Assembly (NCBI GenBank): GCA_949372595.1
Contig: CASIAN010000008.1
Coordinates: forward strand, 232,496 to 296,495
From: CPC320 sp002336405
GTDB taxonomy: Bacteria; Pseudomonadota; Alphaproteobacteria; Rhodobacterales; Rhodobacteraceae
Direction: 5' to 3'
DNA: 64,000 bases
Each line of letters starts with the position of its first letter. The stretch's first letter is position 1. A program made the position numbers and the translations under genes. This document shows positions 8,337 to 16,418 of the stretch, piece after piece. Below the pieces are notes generated by a model. It made no database searches. It was not told where the DNA came from and saw only the letters and a program-made list of their open reading frames with translations.

Positions 8337-9749
8337 ATGGCGTTTTTCAAAAAGCTCAAAGACCGGTTGTTCAAGTCGTCATCAAAGCTTGATGCTGGTC
8401 TGGAGGCGATTGTCGACGAGGCCCCGGATCCAGTGGAGGAGGCGCAGGTTGGCTTGTCTGTCAACGATCTGCCTGCAAACGACCATATTGACAGCCACCC
8501 AGTGGAAATCGTCCGTGCTGAAAGGTCTCTGACCGAAAACGATTTGCCAGTGGATAATCTGATTGCAGCCGAGCGGCCTGAACACGAGCCGCCCCAAGGT
8601 TCTGCGCTCCTGACTGTTGGGCCGGTTGACACGCCTGCGTCAGATGCGGGATCTGCAACCGCACAATCCGAACTCTCTGAAGCGGTTTCTGGTCAAGCCG
8701 TGCCAGACGCAATATCGACGCCAATTGCCGCACCTGCCCGGCAGGCTGAACCAGAGCTATCAGTGGAGTTGGTCGCAGCTGGAAATACGACAGATGAAAA
8801 TACCGCAGCTGAAAAACTAGTGGTGTCCGAGACCCGATCCACGGGGCGGGCAAAGGGGTTTTTGGGGCGAATTTTTAATCGCAGTGACAAAACTGTGCAC
8901 CCCAAGCGCCGCTTGGATGATGAGATGCTCGAACAGCTTGAAGAGCTGTTGATCTCGGCGGATATGGGCGTTGATACGGCGATGCGGGTCACCGCCAATA
9001 TGGCTGAGGGCCGGTTTGGCACCTCGCTGTCAGTGGCCGATATCAAGGGTCTTTTAGCGCAAGAAATCACCCGAATCATGGAGCCGGTGGCCAAGCCGCT
9101 GCCGCTTTATGGCAAAACACCACAGGTGGTGCTTGTGGTGGGGGTCAACGGTTCGGGCAAGACCACGACCATCGGCAAATTGGCAAGCCAGTTCAAGGCG
9201 GCGGGTAAAACTGTGGTGATCGCCGCCGGTGATACGTTTCGCGCCGCAGCGGTGGAGCAGTTGCAAATCTGGGGGGATCGCGCCGGAGTACCGGTTCTGA
9301 CCGCGCCAGAAGGCTCGGACCCGGCTAGCCTTGCGTTTGACGCGATGACCAAAGCCGAGGCTGATGGCGCCGATCTTTTGATGATTGACACCGCAGGGCG
9401 TTTGCAGAACCGCGCCGATCTGATGGAAGAGCTGGCCAAAATTGTTAGGGTAATCCGCAAAAAAGACCCCGAAGCGCCGCATAATACCCTGCTGGTGCTT
9501 GATGCGACGACAGGACAGAATGCGGTGCGTCAAGTCGAGACCTTTCAGCGTCTGGCCGATGTCTCGGGTTTAATCATGACCAAGCTGGATGGAACCGCAA
9601 AAGGTGGCGTGCTGGTGGCTTTGGCTGACAAGTTTGGTCTGCCGATTCACGCGATTGGCGTTGGTGAACAAATCGATGATCTGGCGCCGTTTGACCCCGA
9701 AGAATTTGCCGCTGCGCTGACCGGAACGCGGCCCGGCCCGCAACCGTGA
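8337..9749 (+). CDS. ftsY: Signal recognition particle receptor FtsY
   Basis: A protein of 470 residues. ATG 8337 is preferred, with GGAGG about 6 bases before it. The first ~165 residues form an acidic, low-complexity A domain beginning MAFFKKLKDRLFKSSSKL, as in proteobacterial FtsY. The NG domain follows: helical N part (LDDEMLEQLEELLISADMG), P-loop GVNGSGKTTTIGKLA, DTFRAAAVEQL, DTAGR and TKLDGTAKGG. It is a membrane-associated GTPase that docks SRP-ribosome complexes at the translocon. An EamA transporter and yciB follow on the same strand. A 7-bp hairpin (9754-9760/9776-9782) lies in the short gap after the stop. Confidence 0.97.
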   Translation: MAFFKKLKDRLFKSSSKLDAGLEAIVDEAPDPVEEAQVGLSVNDLPANDHIDSHPVEIVRAERSLTENDLPVDNLIAAERPEHEPPQGSALLTVGPVDTPASDAGSATAQSELSEAVSGQAVPDAISTPIAAPARQAEPELSVELVAAGNTTDENTAAEKLVVSETRSTGRAKGFLGRIFNRSDKTVHPKRRLDDEMLEQLEELLISADMGVDTAMRVTANMAEGRFGTSLSVADIKGLLAQEITRIMEPVAKPLPLYGKTPQVVLVVGVNGSGKTTTIGKLASQFKAAGKTVVIAAGDTFRAAAVEQLQIWGDRAGVPVLTAPEGSDPASLAFDAMTKAEADGADLLMIDTAGRLQNRADLMEELAKIVRVIRKKDPEAPHNTLLVLDATTGQNAVRQVETFQRLADVSGLIMTKLDGTAKGGVLVALADKFGLPIHAIGVGEQIDDLAPFDPEEFAAALTGTRPGPQP

Positions 9750-9786
9750 GCCATCCGGTGTTACTGGCCTGCGGGCACCGGAAATT

Positions 9787-10689
9787 ATGAGTGAATGGTT
9801 GCTGTCGCTGCGCGGCACAGAGGCGGGGCATCAACTGGCAATGGTGTTGGCGCTGCAGGCGGCTTTTCTGCATGCAGTTTTTGGCGCGCTGCAAAAAGGC
9901 CGGCACGACCCTTGGCTGACCCGGGGGGCAATTGATGCCTGTGGCAGCCTGATGGCTGCGCCGATTGCGCTTTTTTTGGTGCCCTGGCCCGATCCACATA
10001 TGTGGCCAATTTTCTTTTGCGTTTTTGCAATTCACTTGGTTTATAAGATTCTGCAGGGTTTGGCGTATACCCGCGGCGCCTATACGGTGGTCTATCCGGT
10101 GGTGCGCGGTACCGGGCCGTTGTTTACGGTCATTGGGGCGTACCTTCTGTTTGGAGAAGTGTTCGCGCCGCTGCAATGGTTTGGGGTGGCGGTCTTGCTG
10201 GCGGGTATTTTTGGTCTGGCGCTTTACAATATGATCTATCTGGAAAACGGACGGGATACTTTGTGGATGGCGATGGTTTTTGCCATTGCGACCGGATTGC
10301 TTGTTGCGCTCTATACCACTTATGACGCTTATGGGATAAGGGCTGCACGCGACCCGTTTACCTTTTTGGCGTGGTTTTTCTTGTTTGATGGTCTGGTGCT
10401 GCCGGGATTTATATATCGGCGCTGGTTGCGGATGCCGGATGCTCCGGCTTTGGGGCCGCTTATGGTGCGGGGTTGTATTGGGGCCATTGTTGCCTTTATG
10501 AGTTTTGGGTCAGTGATGTTGGCAACGCTGTTGGGCAAAGTTGGCGAGGCCGCGGTATTGCGGGAGACCTCGACGATTTTTGCCGCATTGATTGGCTGGC
10601 TGGTGTTAAAAGAAACGGTTGGACCGCGACGAATTGGCTTGATGGCCCTGATTGCGTTGGGCGCAGTGATAGTGGAAGTAGGAGGCTAA
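9787..10689 (+). CDS. EamA/DMT-family transporter
   Basis: A protein of 300 residues with about ten hydrophobic helices in two EamA-like halves. The first half has YTRGAYTVVYPVVRGTGPLF and ends with ILAGIFGLALYNM-like text. The second has RETSTIFAALIGWLVLKE, the typical end of an EamA repeat. It belongs to the drug/metabolite transporter superfamily, and the substrate is unknown. It sits 37 bases after ftsY and 2 bases before yciB, so the three probably form one transcript. Confidence 0.88.
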   Translation: MSEWLLSLRGTEAGHQLAMVLALQAAFLHAVFGALQKGRHDPWLTRGAIDACGSLMAAPIALFLVPWPDPHMWPIFFCVFAIHLVYKILQGLAYTRGAYTVVYPVVRGTGPLFTVIGAYLLFGEVFAPLQWFGVAVLLAGIFGLALYNMIYLENGRDTLWMAMVFAIATGLLVALYTTYDAYGIRAARDPFTFLAWFFLFDGLVLPGFIYRRWLRMPDAPALGPLMVRGCIGAIVAFMSFGSVMLATLLGKVGEAAVLRETSTIFAALIGWLVLKETVGPRRIGLMALIALGAVIVEVGG

Positions 10690-10691
10690 AT

Positions 10692-11297
10692 ATGTCGGAA
10701 AAACAGGTCAATAATGGGCTTAAATCGGCACTGGAGTTTGGCCCAGTGGCTTTGTTCTTTATCGCCTATATCTGGCTTAAGGATGAGGTCTTTCAGTTTG
10801 GCGGCACTGAGTATGAAGGCTTTATTATCGTCACGGCGGGATTTGTGCCGCTGATGATCCTCAGCACTCTGGCGCTTTGGAAACTGACTGGCACGCTGTC
10901 AAAAATGCAGATTTTTACTGTCGTGCTGGTGACGGTTTTTGGAGGTTTAAGCGTTTGGCAAAATGATAAGAGTTTTCTGCAGATGAAGCCGACGATCCTG
11001 TATCTGTTATTTGCCTCTATTCTGGGATTTGGTTTGCTACGCAAGCAGTCTTACCTGCAGTATATGATGGGTGAAATGATGCCTTTGCAGGATCGTGGAT
11101 GGATAATTTTGACCCAGCGCATGGCTTTGCTGTTTCTTGCTTTGGCTGTTTTGAACGAGCTGATCTGGCGCAATATGAGCGAAGAAACATGGGTTTATTT
11201 CAAGACATTTGGCCTGCCAATGACCATATTCAGTTTTTTCATCTTGCAGGGCAGGTTGTTCAAAGAACACGGTATACGTGACAATACCAAAGAATGA
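10692..11297 (+). CDS. yciB: YciB/IspZ-family inner membrane protein (septation protein A homologue)
   Basis: A protein of 201 residues with AGGAGG 7 bases upstream of ATG 10692. Family text is LEFGPVALFFIAYIW near the N-terminus, then WQNDKSFLQMKPTILYLLFA, MGEMMPLQDRGW and LNELIWRNMSEETWVYFKTF. About six membrane segments are present. The family is linked to cell-envelope and septum formation in enterobacteria and Shigella; the molecular activity is not established. It overlaps a perfect hairpin at its stop codon. Confidence 0.94.
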   Translation: MSEKQVNNGLKSALEFGPVALFFIAYIWLKDEVFQFGGTEYEGFIIVTAGFVPLMILSTLALWKLTGTLSKMQIFTVVLVTVFGGLSVWQNDKSFLQMKPTILYLLFASILGFGLLRKQSYLQYMMGEMMPLQDRGWIILTQRMALLFLALAVLNELIWRNMSEETWVYFKTFGLPMTIFSFFILQGRLFKEHGIRDNTKE

Positions 11298-11319
11298 CGC
11301 AGCGACGGCCTGCGTCATT
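11293..11319 (+). terminator. Perfect hairpin at the yciB stop codon
   Basis: A perfect 10-bp stem (11293-11302 with 11310-11319) around a 7-base loop includes the yciB stop codon. No T-run follows, so it may be a weak terminator or an mRNA-stabilising hairpin. Confidence 0.5.
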
Positions 11320-11373
11320 CCACGCGGGCAAAATGGGGCGTAGCCAGCACACCGCGCCTGGGCTGCGCCCTGG

Positions 11374-12081
11374 CTAGGTGTGGCGCTTGAACAAGAGCTC
11401 TTGGGCTTTTTTATCGGTTTGCAGGTTGCTGCGGCTCTCTTGGGCAAGGGCCCGGCCGCGCTGGACAGCCTCGCGGGATTTTACCGCATCGAGCCAACGC
11501 TCTAGGTGGGGTTTATCCTCGAGGTTTTGCTGCTGTCCTCGCCATTGACTGACCCAAGACCACAGTGCCATATCTGCAATCGAATAAAAGTCACCCGCCA
11601 CATAGGTATTCTGCTCTAGCTGGCGATCTAGCACGCCGTAAAGCCGCGCCACTTCTGTGCGGTAGCGATCTTTGGGATAGGGCAGATCGTGCGGGGGGTC
11701 CATTGCCGGGGCATATTTGAGAAAATGGTGGGCTTGTCCTGCCATCGGCCCCACGCCGCCCATTTGCCACATCAACCACTGGTCTACCACCGTCCGCTCG
11801 CGTTCTGTTGAACCGTAAAACAGGCCGGTTTTGCGGGCCAGATAAAGCAAAATCGCCCCTGATTCGAAAATTGAAATCGGTGCGCCATCGGGGCCGTTTG
11901 GGTCCGTGATTGCAGGCATGCGATTGTTCGGCGCAATTTTTAAAAACGCCGGATCAAATTGATCGCCGGCGCCAATGTTTATCATATGCGTCGCATAGGG
12001 AAGGTTCATTTCCTCTAGCGCTATGGAAATTTTCCAGCCGTTGGGTGTGGGCCAATAATATAAATCTATAAGTTTGGTCAT
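11374..12081 (-). CDS. Glutathione S-transferase family protein
   Basis: A protein of 235 residues. ATG 12081 (MTKLIDLYYWPTPNGWK) has GGAG about 7 bases upstream and is preferred over an in-frame TTG at 12093. The N-terminal thioredoxin-like domain shows the GST pattern NNRMPAITD with FESGAILLYLARK. The C-terminal helical domain contains DRQLEQNTYVAGDFYSIADMALWSWV. The overall pattern matches the YfcG/YghU-like GSTs of bacteria, which act as glutathione-dependent oxidoreductases or detoxifying enzymes. The exact substrate is open. It is monocistronic and diverges from the metZ leader. Confidence 0.92.
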   Translation of the reverse strand: MTKLIDLYYWPTPNGWKISIALEEMNLPYATHMINIGAGDQFDPAFLKIAPNNRMPAITDPNGPDGAPISIFESGAILLYLARKTGLFYGSTERERTVVDQWLMWQMGGVGPMAGQAHHFLKYAPAMDPPHDLPYPKDRYRTEVARLYGVLDRQLEQNTYVAGDFYSIADMALWSWVSQWRGQQQNLEDKPHLERWLDAVKSREAVQRGRALAQESRSNLQTDKKAQELLFKRHT

Positions 12082-12296
12082 AAAGCTCTCCAATTCAGAC
12101 GGTAATACTGGCTAATTTTTGCGTAACGGGCAAGCTGTTGATGGTCAAAGGGCCGCGCGATATCGCATGTCGGGGTCGTAAGGTTCAGATATCAAGAGCC
12201 CGTCAAGAGTGGTCTATCTTGCCACCAGTTTTGTCGCTGCGGTTTTTTGCAATCTTGTTGACGTGATAAACCTTAGGCAGTATTGAAATATCCTGC

Positions 12297-12349
12297 GTGG
12301 CGATTTGTAACCGGATTGTGGGCCACGGTAAATATGCCACTAAAGAGGT
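12297..12349 (+). promoter_or_regulatory. SAM-II (metA-type) riboswitch in the metZ leader
   Basis: The 53-base element fits the SAM-II pseudoknot. P1 is GTGGC (12297-12301) with GCCAC (12322-12326). P2b is TTGTGG (12316-12321) with CCAC-T-AA (12337-12343, one bulged T). P2a is ACC (12310-12312) with GGT (12347-12349). The GATTTG segment after P1 and the TAAAGAGG end match the family consensus as I remember it. Binding of S-adenosylmethionine is expected to lower metZ expression. An intrinsic-terminator-like hairpin follows 15 bases later. Confidence 0.85.
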
Positions 12350-12363
12350 CAGGTAAAAAAGGT

Positions 12364-12401
12364 AACCCCTTTCGCTTGGCTGCGATTGGGGTTTTTCTTT
12401 T
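12364..12401 (+). terminator. Terminator-like hairpin between riboswitch and metZ
   Basis: AACCCC (12364-12369) pairs with GGGGTT (12388-12393), with a possible inner CGC/GCG pairing, and is followed by a T-rich run to 12401. The metZ Shine-Dalgarno GGAG starts at 12402, so this hairpin can act as the expression platform of the riboswitch by transcription attenuation. Confidence 0.72.
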
Positions 12402-12411
12402 GGAGTAAGTG

Positions 12412-13593
12412 ATGAGCAAGGACTGGAACCGACGGACAAAACTGGTGCATGCTGGCACCCGCCGCAGTCAATACAACGAAGTCAGCGAAGCGATTTTTTT
12501 GACCCAAGGGTTTGTCTATGAAAGCGCCGAAGCCGCCGAGGCGCGGTTTCTGAAAGCGGGCAAGGACGAATTTATCTATGCGCGTTATGGCAATCCAACG
12601 GTCGCGATGTTCGAAGATCGTATGGCGGCGCTAGAAGGCACCGAGGACGGCTTTGCCACAGCGTCGGGCATGGCAGCCGTCAGTGGGGCGTTGATGGCTG
12701 TGCTGAAGGCTGGGGATCATGTGGTTGCAGGCCGGGCGCTGTTTGGGTCTTGCCTATACGTGCTTGAGCAAGTCCTTCCGCGCTACGGCGTCAAAGTCAG
12801 TTTCGTTGATGGGACCGATATGGCGCAATGGCGGGCTGCAATCACTGCTGAGACCCGTGCGGTATTTTTCGAATCTATCTCCAATCCAGCATTGGAGGTG
12901 ATCGATATTCAGGCTGTCTCCGATTTGGCACATGAGGTGGGTGCTTTGGTTGTTGTTGATAATGTTTTTGCGACGCCAGTATTTTCGCGCGCTGTTGAAC
13001 AGGGGGCAGATTTAATCATTTACTCCACCACGAAACATGTGGATGGTCAGGGCCGGACATTGGGGGGCGTGATCCTTGGCAGCACCGCGCTGATCCGCGA
13101 AACGGTGGAACCCTATATGAAGCATACTGGCGGGTCGATGAGCCCGTTCACCGCTTGGATGATGGTGAAATCCCTTGAAACCATCGATCTTCGTGTGCGG
13201 GCCCAGACCGCGACAGCGCTGTCGCTGGCCGAGGTGCTGGCAGATCACCCCAAACTGCATCGCATGATCTATCCCGGACATTCTAGCCATCCGCAGCACG
13301 CGTTGGTCAAGCAGCAGATGGGCGAGGGCGGCACCGTGCTTTCGATTGATGTCGCCGGGGGACAAGAGGCGACTTTCAGGTTTTTGAACGCGCTGCAGAT
13401 TGTGATTATCTCGAATAATCTTGGCGATTCGAAATCAATCGCAACCCATCCGGCGACGACCACGCATCAACGTTTGCCGGAGGCACAAAAAATCATTTTG
13501 GGCATTACACCGGGATTGGTCAGATTGAGTATCGGTCTTGAGGATAAGGCCGATTTGATTGCTGATTTCCATCAGGCACTGGAACGCTGTTGA
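12412..13593 (+). CDS. metZ: O-succinylhomoserine sulfhydrylase
   Basis: A protein of 393 residues of the Cys/Met-metabolism PLP enzyme family. ATG 12412 follows GGAG by 6 bases; a GTG lies one codon upstream. The N-terminus has LVHAGTRRSQYNEVSEAIFL, then RYGNPTVAMFEDRMAALEG, VVVDNVFATPVFSRAVEQGA and the PLP-lysine segment IIYSTTKHVDGQGR. The C-terminus ends SIGLEDKADLIADFHQALE. It turns O-succinylhomoserine plus sulfide into homocysteine. It could use O-acetylhomoserine instead, but the sequence best fits the MetZ group. The SAM-II element and hairpin upstream support a methionine role. Confidence 0.93.
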   Translation: MSKDWNRRTKLVHAGTRRSQYNEVSEAIFLTQGFVYESAEAAEARFLKAGKDEFIYARYGNPTVAMFEDRMAALEGTEDGFATASGMAAVSGALMAVLKAGDHVVAGRALFGSCLYVLEQVLPRYGVKVSFVDGTDMAQWRAAITAETRAVFFESISNPALEVIDIQAVSDLAHEVGALVVVDNVFATPVFSRAVEQGADLIIYSTTKHVDGQGRTLGGVILGSTALIRETVEPYMKHTGGSMSPFTAWMMVKSLETIDLRVRAQTATALSLAEVLADHPKLHRMIYPGHSSHPQHALVKQQMGEGGTVLSIDVAGGQEATFRFLNALQIVIISNNLGDSKSIATHPATTTHQRLPEAQKIILGITPGLVRLSIGLEDKADLIADFHQALERC

Positions 13594-13735
13594 TCCACAT
13601 ATTTAATTAAAACGCGAGTTAATGTCGATTTTAGTTGTTTTTCTGCGATTATTTGTAATGCGGCGGGAATAGACTTTGGCATTTTGCTTGGGAGGTACTA
13701 AGTAACGTCTATAAGACATCGCGAGAGACGGATTT

Positions 13736-14827
13736 ATGAATATTCATACGCGTGATACCGATAACATTTCTGCTCAGGATAAAGCGGATGCGGCACTTGA
13801 TGTGCTTCGGGCCTGGTCGCAAAGCGCCAATCAAGACGAGCTTGTGGCGATGGCCAAGCTGCTTGCCCCGCTAGTGGCACCGACCGGCTATCCTGATCTG
13901 TCGCAGGACTATCCCGAAGAGTTTGTCGTTGATCCAGACTATAAATCCAGTCTGCCGGATTTGCAGAATGGTCCCAGTTCGCTGATCCGTGGCGCGCAAC
14001 GTGCGATCCAGCATGTCGGGATTTCGAATTTTCGACTGCCGATCCGGTTTCACACCCGCGACGATGGCGATGTCAGGCTTGAGACCTCGGTCACTGGTAC
14101 AGTAAGCTTGGAGGCTGGCAAAAAGGGCATTAACATGTCGCGCATCATGCGCAGTTTTTATGGCCACGCCGAGCGCACGTTCAGTTTTGATGTGGTCGAG
14201 GCGGCGCTGGACGATTATAAGACTGACCTAGACAGTTTTGATGCCCGGATCCATATGCGATTTTCTTTTCCGGCGAAAGTCGACAGTTTGCGCTCTGGCC
14301 TGTCGGGGTACCAATATTACGATATCGCGCTGGAGTTGATCGAACAACAGGGTCAGCGCAGACGCATCATGCATCTTGATTATGTGTACAGTTCGACATG
14401 CCCCTGTTCGCTTGAGTTGAGCGAACATGCCCGTGAAACCCGCCGCCAGTTGGCGACGCCGCATTCGCAGCGCTCGGTGGCGCGCATATCAGTTGAACTG
14501 GTAGAGCAGGAATGCCTGTGGTTCGAGGATTTGATCGATATGTGTCGTCGTGCGGTTCCGACTGAAACTCAAGTGATGGTCAAGCGCGAGGATGAGCAGG
14601 CGTTTGCTGAATTAAATGCCGCCAACCCAATATTTGTTGAAGATGCGGCGCGGCTGTTTTGCGAGCAGTTGCATCAAGACGGCCGGATTGGAGATTTTCG
14701 AGTAATTGCAAGCCACCAAGAAAGTTTGCACAGCCACGATGCGGTTAGCATTTTAACAGAAGGCCAGATATTTGCGGCAGACAGTCTAGATCCACGGTTG
14801 TTTCAATCGCTGTTTCACACCGGCTAA
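13736..14827 (+). CDS. folE2: GTP cyclohydrolase I, type FolE2 (GCYH-IB)
   Basis: A protein of 363 residues, a typical FolE2 length. Family marks are FRLPIRFHTRDDGDVRLETS near residue 98, KGINMSRIMRSFYGHAERTF, the active-site Cys in YSSTCPCSLELSEHA, and THE C-terminal ASHQESLHSHDAV. It converts GTP to 7,8-dihydroneopterin triphosphate, the first step of folate synthesis. FolE2 works without zinc and in many bacteria replaces the zinc enzyme FolE. No Zur-like operator was recognised in the 140 bases upstream. folB and folP lie ~11 kb away on the same strand. Confidence 0.95.
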   Translation: MNIHTRDTDNISAQDKADAALDVLRAWSQSANQDELVAMAKLLAPLVAPTGYPDLSQDYPEEFVVDPDYKSSLPDLQNGPSSLIRGAQRAIQHVGISNFRLPIRFHTRDDGDVRLETSVTGTVSLEAGKKGINMSRIMRSFYGHAERTFSFDVVEAALDDYKTDLDSFDARIHMRFSFPAKVDSLRSGLSGYQYYDIALELIEQQGQRRRIMHLDYVYSSTCPCSLELSEHARETRRQLATPHSQRSVARISVELVEQECLWFEDLIDMCRRAVPTETQVMVKREDEQAFAELNAANPIFVEDAARLFCEQLHQDGRIGDFRVIASHQESLHSHDAVSILTEGQIFAADSLDPRLFQSLFHTG

Positions 14828-14884
14828 CTTGGACTTTCGCAATGCGGCTTGACACTTGGCGGATCGCCGTCCAACGGTGGCTTT

Positions 14885-16333
14885 ATGTTTGATCTGCGTC
14901 CCGTCGGATATGTAACTGGTCTTTTGGTTGCCTTTTTGGGCTTGGCAATGTTGTTGCCGATGCTTGTGGATATCGTCGAGGGACAAGGTCACTGGATGGC
15001 CTTTTTAGAAAGTGCGATTATCTCTACCTTAACGGGTGGCTTGATAGCATTGGCGTGTTCCAACGGTGTCAGGCAGGGTTTGAGTATCCAACAAACCTTT
15101 TTACTGACCACCGGTGTCTGGGTGGCCCTGCCGATTTTTGGAGCGCTGCCATTTATTCTTGGCGACACCGAGGCGCGTGTGGTTGATGCTTTTTTTGAAG
15201 CCATGTCAGGGCTTACCACGACTGGATCAACGGTGTTTTCAGATCTGGATCAAATGCCCAAGGGCCTGCTTTTGTGGCGCGGCCTGCTGCAGTGGCTGGG
15301 TGGGATCGGGATCATCGTTGTGGCGATGGTATTTTTGCCTGAACTGCGTGTTGGCGGCATGCAGATTTTTCGCTCGGAAGGTTTTGACACCTTTGGTAAA
15401 ATACTGCCGCGCGCGACGGAAATCTCGTCGCGGATTTCAAGTATTTATCTGTTTCTCACGATGAGCTGTGCTGCGGCGTACATGCTGAGCGGGATGACTG
15501 CCTTTGATGCCACGGTACACGCGATGACGACAATTGCGACTGGTGGCTTTGCGAATTATGATGCGTCATTTGCAGCGTTTGAGGGGGCTTCGGCCTCTGT
15601 TGCGATCGTGTTTATGATCCTTGCGGCCCTGCCGTTTGTACGTTTTGTGCAGATGACTGCCGGAACCGCCCGGCCACTGCTGCACGATAGCCAGATCAGG
15701 TTCTTCCTGAAAACCACAGTTTTGATCATCGCAGGCCTGACCGCTTGGCGGGTTATCCATGATGGCGTTACGACTGTCGCGGGGGTCCGTGATGTGGTGT
15801 TTAATGTGGTGTCGATCCTAACCGGCACCGGGTATGCCAGTGCCGATTATATGCTCTGGGGTGGTCTTCCGGTCACGGTGTTATTTTTTGTAGGCTTGAT
15901 CGGCGGCTGTGCGGGGTCAACGTCTTGTTCTATTAAAGTGTTCCGCTATCAGCTTTTGTTTGCCTCGATCAAAGCCCAGCTGCGCAAAATTCATTCTCCC
16001 AACGGTATGTTTACGCCGCGCTATGACGGGCGCTCGATTGACGAGGATATCTTAAACTCGGTGATGTCGTTTTTTGTGTTCTTTATCGTGACACTTGGCG
16101 TTGTGGCGGTGTTGCTGGGCTTGACAGGATTGGATTTTATCACCTCGCTGTCTGGTGCCTCAGCGGCATTGGCCAATATTGGACCTGGGCTCGGAGATCA
16201 TATCGGGCCAGCGGGTAATTTTGCAGGTTTGAACGACGGTGCGAAATGGCTCTTGGCTGCTGCGATGCTGATTGGCCGGCTGGAACTGATGGTGGTTTAT
16301 GCCATCCTAACGGTAAAGTTCTGGCAGGTCTGA
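14885..16333 (+). CDS. trkH: Potassium uptake protein TrkH, membrane subunit
   Basis: A protein of 482 residues from ATG 14885. It has about ten or more membrane helices with the four P-loop selectivity segments of Trk/Ktr channels: MSGLTTTGSTVF, TTIATGGFANYD, SILTGTGYASADY and ALANIGPGLGD. The segment GGCAGSTSCSIKVFRYQLL is typical of TrkH. It forms the potassium-conducting pore and normally works with the cytoplasmic ring of TrkA. No trkA gene is in the window. It lies 57 bases after folE2 on the same strand, but the two are not functionally linked. Confidence 0.95.
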   Translation: MFDLRPVGYVTGLLVAFLGLAMLLPMLVDIVEGQGHWMAFLESAIISTLTGGLIALACSNGVRQGLSIQQTFLLTTGVWVALPIFGALPFILGDTEARVVDAFFEAMSGLTTTGSTVFSDLDQMPKGLLLWRGLLQWLGGIGIIVVAMVFLPELRVGGMQIFRSEGFDTFGKILPRATEISSRISSIYLFLTMSCAAAYMLSGMTAFDATVHAMTTIATGGFANYDASFAAFEGASASVAIVFMILAALPFVRFVQMTAGTARPLLHDSQIRFFLKTTVLIIAGLTAWRVIHDGVTTVAGVRDVVFNVVSILTGTGYASADYMLWGGLPVTVLFFVGLIGGCAGSTSCSIKVFRYQLLFASIKAQLRKIHSPNGMFTPRYDGRSIDEDILNSVMSFFVFFIVTLGVVAVLLGLTGLDFITSLSGASAALANIGPGLGDHIGPAGNFAGLNDGAKWLLAAAMLIGRLELMVVYAILTVKFWQV

Positions 16334-16418
16334 GCCTGACGCCCGTGCACGCAGCAAGTGTCGGGGCGTCTTGTCGGGCGGCTCAGTGGCTCGCATGGGT
16401 TGTCGTATGGCAACAGGC

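Noticed and set aside
9754..9782. 7-bp hairpin between ftsY and the EamA gene
   Set aside because: No T-run follows and the next gene starts 5 bases later; too weak to call a terminator.
13594..13735. Possible Zur operator upstream of folE2
   Set aside because: No palindromic Zur-like motif could be found in these bases.
16338..16370. 7-bp GACGCCC/GGGCGTC hairpin between the convergent trkH and pseudo-protease genes
   Set aside because: Long loop and no T-run; not supported as a terminator.
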